Made by a program: the position numbers and the translations under genes. A model generated the notes under the pieces. It saw only the letters and a program-made list of their open reading frames with translations, did no database searches and was not told the origin of the DNA. This document shows positions 24,579-31,793 of a stretch of DNA of 37,550 nucleotides, in pieces. Source of the DNA: CAYXBG01 sp964463145 (lineage in GTDB: Bacteria > Acidobacteriota > UBA6911 > RPQK01 > CBDAPI01); contig CAYXBG010000010.1 in the NCBI GenBank assembly GCA_964463145.1, positions 1-37,550 of the forward strand, given 5' to 3'. The stretch's first letter is position 1. The number at the start of each line of letters is the position of its first letter.

Positions 24579-26095
24579 GGAATCGTAGGCTGGGAGACTA
24601 AAAAACTGGAGGACAAGGTTATGAAAAAAAGGAATCTCATTGTTTGGCTACTCTTCCTATTGCTAGGAGGGGTCTACTGCGGTCAGCCCTCCTCAGAAAT
24701 TTCTGAAGAGGTTAGTGCAACACTGATACGAGATGTAGTGCTTATCGATGGAACAGGAAATGCTCCGATAGAAGCGGATATTTTGATTAGAGGAGATCGT
24801 ATTGACTCGATCGGGAGTAACCTTAGTGTACCGAATGGTGCTCAGGTAGTTGAAGGAGCAGGGAAATATGTAGTTCCGGGGTTGATCGACACACATGTTC
24901 ACTTAGATGCACCAACGGTTTTCCAGCTGACACCGGAAGAGAAGCAGGTCATGATCAATGACAGTCGTCGTGCCTTCCTCTTCAATGGGGTCACTTCAAT
25001 CCTGAATGTTGGAGACACGGTTTGGGCTAAAAGTGAATCGCAACGAGAGGGAACAATCATAGCTCCTCGCATTTATGCCACCGGCCAGTCGTTTTCTCCA
25101 GATGGTGGTTGGGGAAGCCGGCACGGAGGATCGTTACCGGATGCTGTTGCTGCTCGAGAACGTGCCCAAAGTCATATAGCTGCAGGGACGGATGGGTTCA
25201 AGATCGTTATCGAAAATGGTCTAGGAGATTCTGGGACCTATGTAGAGATGCCCGAGGATATGCTGGAGGCGATTACGGAGGTAGCACGTGCTGAGGATGT
25301 TCCTATGTATGTGCATGCCATTAACATTGCTGAATATCGTCGAACGGTCGAGAAAATTAAGCCGAGAGCGATTGTTCACGGTTTAGAAGACCGAATCCCA
25401 GAAGGGGATCCCATTTTTGAGCAACTGGCGGAAAATCAGATCGCAGTAGTCCCAACAGTGAGTCTGTTCGAAGCCTTCTTGGCACCGGATCCGCATGCAG
25501 GAAATCTTGATCACCCTATACTGGAGGCGAGTGTGCCTACATTCCTACTTGAAAGGATGCGAGACCCCGAGTTCGTCAAGGAAGAAAATAGACGATTCAA
25601 GGAAGTTGGTCGTATTGACGTCTACGAATGGGCGAGAAAACATAACCCAATTTTCCGAGAGAATATTACCAAAATGCATCAAGCTGGTGTGAAGTTAGCT
25701 ACAGGAACTGATGCAGGAGGGCCGGTAGGATTTAATTTTCAGGGGTACAATACCCCTTGGGAATTAAAAATCTTTGTCGAAGCTGGGTTAACCCCTCTGG
25801 AGGCGATTGTGGCTGCAACTCGTAATGGAGCCGAAGTTATCGGGGTAGCTGATCAGCTTGGAACAATTGAGCAGGGCAAGCTTGCGGACCTACTTATTCT
25901 TAGTGCAAATCCTCTGGAGAACATTGAAAACATTCGCCAGATTGAATGGGTTATGCAAGGTGGGATAATGCACCCACGAACCCATTTTGCGTACAAGGTG
26001 CCGTAGCAATATCAGAGTGCTCGTTTTGCCGGTCGTAACTGGCTAATTATGGGCTGTTATCTTAGTGAGAAAAGACAACGGTGGCGTTAAGGATA
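24579..26095 (+). repeat. Tandem duplication, unit 2 (1,517 bp)
   Basis: Second copy of the unit at 23062-24578 in the same orientation. A third copy of only the 16-mer GGAATCGTAGGCTGGG follows at 26096-26111, where the sequence departs into the intact Gfo/Idh gene. So the repeat borders are the 16-mer that occurs naturally upstream of the amidohydrolase and within codons 6-11 of the Gfo/Idh gene. Confidence 0.95.
24621..26006 (+). CDS. Secreted metal-dependent amidohydrolase, copy 2 of tandem pair
   Basis: 461 aa, identical in sequence to the protein at 23104, with the same signal peptide, HxH metal ligands at 92/94 and GTDAGG aspartate. The native RBS is retained, so translation should start at 24621. 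The duplication joint also creates an in-frame GTG start at 24564 that would add 19 residues: the first ten of the Gfo/Idh protein (MALRIGIVGW) fused to nine from the former 5' untranslated region (ETKKLEDKV). That extension would bury the signal peptide, so I treat the longer form as unlikely. If the duplication is real, it doubles gene dosage. Confidence 0.85.
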   Translation: MKKRNLIVWLLFLLLGGVYCGQPSSEISEEVSATLIRDVVLIDGTGNAPIEADILIRGDRIDSIGSNLSVPNGAQVVEGAGKYVVPGLIDTHVHLDAPTVFQLTPEEKQVMINDSRRAFLFNGVTSILNVGDTVWAKSESQREGTIIAPRIYATGQSFSPDGGWGSRHGGSLPDAVAARERAQSHIAAGTDGFKIVIENGLGDSGTYVEMPEDMLEAITEVARAEDVPMYVHAINIAEYRRTVEKIKPRAIVHGLEDRIPEGDPIFEQLAENQIAVVPTVSLFEAFLAPDPHAGNLDHPILEASVPTFLLERMRDPEFVKEENRRFKEVGRIDVYEWARKHNPIFRENITKMHQAGVKLATGTDAGGPVGFNFQGYNTPWELKIFVEAGLTPLEAIVAATRNGAEVIGVADQLGTIEQGKLADLLILSANPLENIENIRQIEWVMQGGIMHPRTHFAYKVP

Positions 26096-26995
26096 GGAAT
26101 CGTAGGCTGGGGTGAGATAGCCCAATTCCATGCTCGTTATCTTCGAGAAGCAGGTGCTTGTGTCTCAGGGATTGTTTCACGAAGAAAGCTAGATCTGGGA
26201 ATTCCTGTTTTCGAAACTCTTTCAGACCTTCTTCCCGAAGTTGATGCTGTGACGATAGCGGTTCCCAATCACCTACACGCTCCTCTGTGTTTCCAGGCCA
26301 TGACAGCAGGAAAGCCGGTATTTATAGAGAAGCCTTTGTGCATAAATTGGGTGCAGTTAAACCTTCTAGAAAAAGTTCTCCAACCCAATGCGCCTATTTT
26401 GAAAATGGGGTATAGGTTGCGCTGGAATCCTGCATTAAAGGAGATGCGGCGCAGGTTGGGAAATGTTCGGTCGGTGCGATGTGTTTATCGCTTGGGTCTA
26501 GACAGACTGTCCCGTGGTAAAAATTGGACTAAAGACCCTTTGCAGAGCGGGGGGGGGTGGTTCACTCTTGGAATTCATGCTCTTGACTTGGTTCGTTGGA
26601 TGACCCATGCCAGGGGTGAGGAACTCGGGGAGCTGGGAGCTGAAATAAAGACAGATGGAGGTGGAGACTTCCCACTTTGTGTTGAATTAAAAGGTAAGCT
26701 CCCAAGTGGGATAGAGCTAATAGCCGGAGTCGATCTTCGGGAAGGAAGTACTTTTGAGCTCGATCTGAGAGTGGATCCTTCTGGGAAGAGTATATTAAGG
26801 GAGTCTCTGCCCGCTCCTTGGCCTGAGGATTGCCTTTCGGAAGAGATAGAGTATGCTGCCATGATGGAGGATTTTGTAAGGTCTGTACACGATGGGGCTA
26901 GTAGTGTTGATGATTTTCCGGAGATCCTCCAGACCCACCGAGATCTGCTGCGAGCTCGGGATTTGACGGACTTGGAGAGATTTTCTAAAAAATAA
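26081..26995 (+). CDS. Gfo/Idh/MocA-family oxidoreductase (cytoplasmic)
   Basis: 304 aa, beginning with GTG at 26081. The Rossmann motif IGIVGWGEIAQFHARYL starts at residue 5, the PNHLHAP and FIEKPLC segments carry the dinucleotide- and substrate-side residues including the EKP lysine, and SGGGWFTLGIHALDLVRW is the usual glycine-rich and histidine/aspartate motif. It has no export signal, unlike the family member at 2383, and is shorter (304 versus 458 aa). Three glycine codons lie inside a run of nine G at 26549-26557, a slippage-prone tract. The 3' end overlaps the convergent YtcJ-like gene by 11 bp. The substrate is probably a sugar or cyclitol derivative, not determinable here. Confidence 0.9.
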   Translation: MALRIGIVGWGEIAQFHARYLREAGACVSGIVSRRKLDLGIPVFETLSDLLPEVDAVTIAVPNHLHAPLCFQAMTAGKPVFIEKPLCINWVQLNLLEKVLQPNAPILKMGYRLRWNPALKEMRRRLGNVRSVRCVYRLGLDRLSRGKNWTKDPLQSGGGWFTLGIHALDLVRWMTHARGEELGELGAEIKTDGGGDFPLCVELKGKLPSGIELIAGVDLREGSTFELDLRVDPSGKSILRESLPAPWPEDCLSEEIEYAAMMEDFVRSVHDGASSVDDFPEILQTHRDLLRARDLTDLERFSKK

Positions 26996-28721
26996 ATTCC
27001 TCAGACTGATATACGATCTTGCCACCAACCATGGTTAAGAGAGGTCTGAGATTACGAAACTCCTCTTCTCGGAGATTCATGTAGTCGGGCAGAATGACTA
27101 GATCAGCAAGTTTACCCTTCTCTAGGGAGCCTTTAATCTTTTCCTCAAATGTCGAGTATGCGGCCCAGGAGGTGTGAAATCTCAACGCCTCCTCACGTGT
27201 CAAGCTTTGAGAAATATCCACGACCTCTCCATCTAGAGATTCCCGTGTCATGCTAACCCACATATAGAAGAACTGATCTGATGGCTCAAGTATCCAGTCC
27301 GTCCCCCCAGCAATAGGTATATTGTGCTCTAGGAGAGTTCGATAGGGGTGGCTCATGTTTGCATAGTTACTTCCATAGTTTTCTAGGAAATTTCGGCGAA
27401 GGTTGTAGAGGTGCCAAGTCTGAGGGTGCATAACCAGTCCTAGATTTTTAATACGCGGAAAATGTTCGGGTTGCAGTAAGTACCCGTGTTCGATAGACCA
27501 TCTTTTCCCCGAGATAGAGTTTTCTCTGTGGGCCTCCTCGTAAGCATCTAACACCATATCGATCGCGGCATCCCCCAGAGCATGGATAGCCAAACGGATG
27601 TCATAACTATTACACAAGCGTGCAGCTCTAGAGAAGTTTTCAGGGGGCCCTCCAAGCTGTCCTCGAAATCCTGGTCTGTTGGCGTAATCTTCCCGCAAGA
27701 ACGCGAGGTCAGATCCACCATCAGCGGTCATTTTAACTCCCCATAGATTCAACATTGATGGTTGCCATCCGGAAATAGATTTCAGTTCTTTGAGTTCCCG
27801 TTCCAAGTCGGCCTCTGCCTGATTTGGATTAATCCTGACGGTGATACTTGTTCTTAAGGTCAATTCGCCATTCTCTTGGAGTTTCAGGAAAGCCCGCATG
27901 ACACTGTAAGGAGTGGCTGCGGATCGGACACTTGTGATTCCCGCTGCCGCCAGGCCTTCATAAGATTTCCGGATGGAGCTCATTAGTTCTTCCTCGGTCA
28001 ATTCCGGAACCGCTTCTCGGGCCAGGTCTATTGCACGTTCGTAAAGGCGACCGGTGAGTCTTCCGTCAGGGTTTCGTTCCAAACTGCCTCCCTCTGGATC
28101 AGGGGTCGTGTCATTCATACCTAGTATTTCCAGAGCCTTAGAATTAATAACAGCCAGATGTCCACGTCGAAGGAACACCGGGTTTTCAGGTGAGACGGGA
28201 TCGAGATCAAAACGTGTCGGATTTCTGTTCTCTCGGAGCTTTGTTTCATTCCAGAATCCACTATTGGTCACCCATGCCCCTGGGGGACTTTGGTTAACCT
28301 TTCTAGCAATGATTTGGACAATTTCCTCGACACTTTTGGCCTTTGAAAGATCTGGCCGGAATAAGAAAAGGCCATAATTTTCTGGATGTGAGTGTGAATC
28401 GATCAGGCCCGGAATAACCGTAGCTCCCTTCAAGTCTATGAGTTTGGTGGTATCGTCGGCTAAGGATAAAATTTCCTGATTCGTGCCCAATTCCAGGATG
28501 CGTCCATCGGAAATGGCCATAGACTGATAACGATCGAAAGACTGATTAACTGATAGGATATCTCCAGAGTGTATGATCATTTCAGGAGAGAGAGTTTCCG
28601 AAGACTGAGAGCAGCTGGCAAGAGCCCACAGAATTAAAATCAGACCACGCAGTCGCGTAATACTGCAGTAAGTCAGTCGGGTCAAGTCAGTCGATTGAAA
28701 TGGGTGAGTCAGAATCAACAT
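26985..28721 (-). CDS. YtcJ-like amidohydrolase lipoprotein (Amidohydro_3)
   Basis: 578 aa from the ATG at 28721, which has GGAGGGAG 8 bp upstream; the codon TTG at 28727 is too close to it. The leader ends in a lipobox LASC (Cys37 in this numbering). An alternative TTG at 28685, one base after the stop of the preceding gene, would give a shorter, more typical leader. Metal ligands are in LIDSHSHPENYG; the barrel continues through GVKMTADGGSD, IHALGDAAIDMVLDAYE, IEHGYLLQ and GTDWILEP. YtcJ-type enzymes hydrolyse amides or formamides, but most have no known substrate. It overlaps the upstream paralogue by 35 bp, so the two are translationally coupled. Confidence 0.9.
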   Translation of the reverse strand: MLILTHPFQSTDLTRLTYCSITRLRGLILILWALASCSQSSETLSPEMIIHSGDILSVNQSFDRYQSMAISDGRILELGTNQEILSLADDTTKLIDLKGATVIPGLIDSHSHPENYGLFLFRPDLSKAKSVEEIVQIIARKVNQSPPGAWVTNSGFWNETKLRENRNPTRFDLDPVSPENPVFLRRGHLAVINSKALEILGMNDTTPDPEGGSLERNPDGRLTGRLYERAIDLAREAVPELTEEELMSSIRKSYEGLAAAGITSVRSAATPYSVMRAFLKLQENGELTLRTSITVRINPNQAEADLERELKELKSISGWQPSMLNLWGVKMTADGGSDLAFLREDYANRPGFRGQLGGPPENFSRAARLCNSYDIRLAIHALGDAAIDMVLDAYEEAHRENSISGKRWSIEHGYLLQPEHFPRIKNLGLVMHPQTWHLYNLRRNFLENYGSNYANMSHPYRTLLEHNIPIAGGTDWILEPSDQFFYMWVSMTRESLDGEVVDISQSLTREEALRFHTSWAAYSTFEEKIKGSLEKGKLADLVILPDYMNLREEEFRNLRPLLTMVGGKIVYQSEEFIF

Positions 28722-30402
28722 AAACAATTCTCCCTCCGAGCATAGTACATAAGGCTTTAATATCCCGAATCGCAGCTTCCGGGATAGTCATAAAATCCTC
28801 TGATAGAATAACGAGATCTGCCAACTTCCCGACTTCGATGGACCCTTTTATGGTCTCCTCGAATGTGAGATGGGCATTATTTATTGTCATCACACGCAAG
28901 GCTTCTTCTCTTGTAATGGACTGTTCTGGCCCCAGTTTTCCCCAGAGACGGGTATCTCGTGTGACCCAGAAATAGATCATCCAGAAGGGATTTGCAGGAA
29001 CCAGTGACCAGTCACTACCTCCGCCCACAGTAAGGCCTCCATCTATCCAGTCCCGGAGCCGCATCGTTTGGGCCGCTCTTTTTTCACCCCAGTGTCGTTT
29101 CATTGTTCCAGCAGACATATAGGGATGGAATTGGGTTGAAATAAAGATCTGCAAGTCTCGAATAGCGGGAATCTGGTCGAGTCGGGTGTAGTGTGCGTGT
29201 TCGATGAGCCAACGTTTCCCAAAAATGGAGTCTATCTTGTGGGCCTGTTTGTAAGTGTCCAACAGCATATCTATTGCTTGATCTCCTACTGCATGAATAC
29301 TGGGTCGCCACCCAAGAGTATTGGCAGCTTTAATAACTGCAGAGAATTTTTCGGAGTCAATTCTTTGGAGGCCATAAAAGGGACTAGGAGCTTCCGAAAA
29401 GAAATAAGGTTGGCTCATCCAAGCAGCTTCGAATCCTCCATCCAGACCGAATTCTCCGATACCATCGAGACGTAGCATGGGATCTCCGAACCTGGTACTC
29501 ACTCCCCACTGACCCAAGTAATCCGTCAATTCTTGTGCTGAAAGGTGGTGGTCAAGATTAAGATTCATGCTGACGCGAAGTGTCAGCTCCTCTTCCTGCC
29601 ACAGCCTTTGATATACACGCATATCTTTGGGGTGAAGACCAGGTTCACGAACGCTTGTGATTCCAACTGAGTTTTCTTTTTTCTGGGCTACCCGGAGGGC
29701 ATCTAACTTTTGGTCGAAGGTAGGTGTAGGGATCAGTCCTCGAGCTAGGAACATGGCGTTATCGATGAGTAATCCTGTAGGTATCCCATCGATATCTCTC
29801 CCGATGAATCCGCCTGGAGGATTGGGTGTGTGACGATCGATCCCTGCTAGTTTCAAAGCCTGAGAATTAAGATAGAGAGTGTGTCCACCCTGAACGACCA
29901 CTGGATTGTCTGGCGAGGCTCTATCAAGTTCCTGACGCGAAGGAGCTCTTTTTTCCCTTAACTGTTCGATCATCCACCCCGAAGTTGTATAAACCACGTC
30001 TCCGGGAGGTGTCTTATTAGCTTTTGCGGCGATAGACTCAAGCATTTTTTCCAGGGACTCAGTCAAAGCGATTTCTACCCCCAAATGCTGATCTACTGCT
30101 TTGCTCAACATATGGTAATGGTTATCGATTAGTCCTGGAATAACTGTATGACCATTTAGATCTATAATTTTAGTCTCACTCCCCTTCAGGGTCAGGACTT
30201 CCTGATTGGATCCAATATGCACGAACTGGCCGGCTCGTATGGCAAGGGCTTGTTCAATGGAAAATTCAGAATCAACAGTCAAAATTTTTCCATTCCAGAG
30301 GATGATGTCTGCTTGCGGGGAGGGGGCAGATATTAAGAAAGTCATGAGCCAGTTCAAAGCGAAAAGAGTCGTAATTGTTGTCAATCTGTAGTTTTTAAAC
30401 AA
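28687..30402 (-). CDS. YtcJ-like amidohydrolase (Amidohydro_3), secreted paralogue
   Basis: 571 aa from a TTG at 30402, with AGGT about 6 bp upstream. Residues 1-30 form a signal peptide without a lipobox cysteine. Metal ligands lie in LIDNHYHML (Asn replaces the usual Ser of DSHxH), followed by FGLDGGFEAA, IHAVGDQAIDMLLDTYK, IEHAHYTR and GSDWSLVP. It shares the whole fold and many motifs with the downstream gene, with which it overlaps by 35 bp: a gene-family pair produced by old duplication, in contrast to the recent duplication at 23062-26095. A promoter candidate is at 30494-30466. Confidence 0.9.
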   Translation of the reverse strand: MFKNYRLTTITTLFALNWLMTFLISAPSPQADIILWNGKILTVDSEFSIEQALAIRAGQFVHIGSNQEVLTLKGSETKIIDLNGHTVIPGLIDNHYHMLSKAVDQHLGVEIALTESLEKMLESIAAKANKTPPGDVVYTTSGWMIEQLREKRAPSRQELDRASPDNPVVVQGGHTLYLNSQALKLAGIDRHTPNPPGGFIGRDIDGIPTGLLIDNAMFLARGLIPTPTFDQKLDALRVAQKKENSVGITSVREPGLHPKDMRVYQRLWQEEELTLRVSMNLNLDHHLSAQELTDYLGQWGVSTRFGDPMLRLDGIGEFGLDGGFEAAWMSQPYFFSEAPSPFYGLQRIDSEKFSAVIKAANTLGWRPSIHAVGDQAIDMLLDTYKQAHKIDSIFGKRWLIEHAHYTRLDQIPAIRDLQIFISTQFHPYMSAGTMKRHWGEKRAAQTMRLRDWIDGGLTVGGGSDWSLVPANPFWMIYFWVTRDTRLWGKLGPEQSITREEALRVMTINNAHLTFEETIKGSIEVGKLADLVILSEDFMTIPEAAIRDIKALCTMLGGRIVYVDSDSPISID

Positions 30403-30465
30403 ATTCTACCTGCTCTCATCTTGGATATATTTTTGTGGCATTGGACCTAGCCAGCTTTATAGACG

Positions 30466-30494
30466 ATTATAAGGATGTGGAACGCTAATGACGA
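30466..30494 (-). promoter_or_regulatory. Sigma-70-type promoter for YtcJ-like pair
   Basis: On the minus strand TCGTCA (30494-30489) is followed after 17 bp by a perfect TATAAT (30471-30466). The leader to the TTG start at 30402 would be about 57 nt. The -35 matches four of six positions. Confidence 0.5.
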
Positions 30495-30563
30495 ATAATG
30501 TGTGTTTATTGAGAGAGAACCTTGCTTAGCAGTAAGGGTTTCCTCCGGTGAAAGGAGTATCAC

Positions 30564-31658
30564 GTGTCAGAAAAAGAAAATGAGTCTTCGAAATTCAAGA
30601 TGAATAGACGAGGGGTTCTCAAAGCGATGGTGGCAGGGTCGGCAGCAGTTACTGGCACGGCGAATACTGTTGCTAAATCGGGTTTAGAGGTATCCCCCGA
30701 TTACAGCAAAGGAATGTATGCGGTTATAACAGGTTCCGGTTCAGCATTGCCGGATCCACAAAGAGGTAATGCCAGCCAAGCCATTGTCGTGGACGGGACG
30801 ATTCTGCAATTTGATTGTGGGCGTCGGACTATGGACAATCTGATGCAAGCGGGTATAAATCCATTACACGTGGATTACATACTTTTCACCCATCTACACT
30901 TTGATCACATCGCAACATACGATTACTACGTCATAACTTCGTGGATAGCGGGTAGACAAGAACCATACAAGGTATTTGGACCGGAAGGTACGGCTAGTAT
31001 GTCGGACGGAGCTATCAATCACATGCATCGCATGGATTCAGATTTCGTGAAAGAACTTGTCAGAACATGGCCTAAAGAAGGAACATCTGGTCGGCCTGCA
31101 CCTGAGGCTCCTGTTGTAGTTAAGGATATAGGACCCGGGACCGTTGTCGAGACAGATGATTTTAAAGTGACTGCTGTGCATACTCCTCATGTGAAATTGT
31201 TCCAACTAAAAAGTCTTGGATATAGAGTCGATTCTAAGTATGGGTCAGTCGTGATCAGTGGGGATACGGCACCTTCTAGTGCCTTGGTTAAACTTGCAGA
31301 GGGGGCAGATCTTCTGATTCACGAATGCGTGGTGCCAGACTTTGGGATGACACATACAGGTAAATTTAGTCTGCGTAGGGGCATGCAGCGATTGGAAGAC
31401 GATACTGATAAACCGCGAACAGGGCACACATCTCCCTCAGAACTAGGACGATTAGCCCAAAAGGCAGGAGTGAAGAAGGTTGTGGCCACTCATCTAGCTC
31501 CATATACAAGTGTCCAAGCAGCTGTCGACTTTTCGAGCCTCTATTATGGAGAGAGTCCAGGCCCACAGATTTGGAGTGAGTTTGCCGCAGCAATTAAGAG
31601 GCATTATGACGGCCCCGTGATTCTCGCAGAAGATGCGATGGTGCTGAAACTGGCCTAG
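30564..31658 (+). CDS. Tat-exported MBL-fold metallohydrolase
   Basis: 364 aa from a GTG with GGAG 8 bp upstream. A Tat signal is visible (NRRGVLKAMVAGSAAVTGTA, residues 14-33). The zinc site is THLHFDH at 109-115 (H110, H112, D114, H115), followed by SGDTAP, LLIHECV and ATHLAPY. It is a paralogue of the protein at 19600, differing by the leader and by an insert of about 30 residues near 265-295 (after the IHECV strand). Tat export suggests zinc is loaded before translocation. The family includes lactonases, arylsulfatase-like and RNase Z-like enzymes; an exported small-molecule ester or sulfate hydrolase is most likely, but the substrate is unknown. Confidence 0.9.
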   Translation: MSEKENESSKFKMNRRGVLKAMVAGSAAVTGTANTVAKSGLEVSPDYSKGMYAVITGSGSALPDPQRGNASQAIVVDGTILQFDCGRRTMDNLMQAGINPLHVDYILFTHLHFDHIATYDYYVITSWIAGRQEPYKVFGPEGTASMSDGAINHMHRMDSDFVKELVRTWPKEGTSGRPAPEAPVVVKDIGPGTVVETDDFKVTAVHTPHVKLFQLKSLGYRVDSKYGSVVISGDTAPSSALVKLAEGADLLIHECVVPDFGMTHTGKFSLRRGMQRLEDDTDKPRTGHTSPSELGRLAQKAGVKKVVATHLAPYTSVQAAVDFSSLYYGESPGPQIWSEFAAAIKRHYDGPVILAEDAMVLKLA

Positions 31659-31744
31659 CCAAGCCCACCGCCCACAAAAATTCCAGCTAATAACCAACGA
31701 CGGTGAGGAAGGGCTGTTGCCCGAGTGCGAGGAGAAAGGTGGGT

Positions 31745-31778
31745 ATAGGCGAGCCGCGCATATGCCCGGCTCGCCTAT
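31745..31778. terminator. Bidirectional stem-loop terminator between convergent genes
   Basis: ATAGGCGAGCCG (31745-31756) is exactly complementary to CGGCTCGCCTAT (31767-31778), a 12-bp GC-rich stem with a 10-nt loop. It lies midway between the stops of the convergent MBL (31658) and receptor (31794) genes. Following U-runs are poor on both strands, but position and stability fit a shared terminator. Confidence 0.7.
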
Positions 31779-31793
31779 GGAATGGGTTGTTGC

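Noticed and set aside
23062..26111. IS element or composite transposon
   Set aside because: No transposase, no terminal inverted repeats and no target-site duplication; direct 16-mer borders fit simple tandem duplication.
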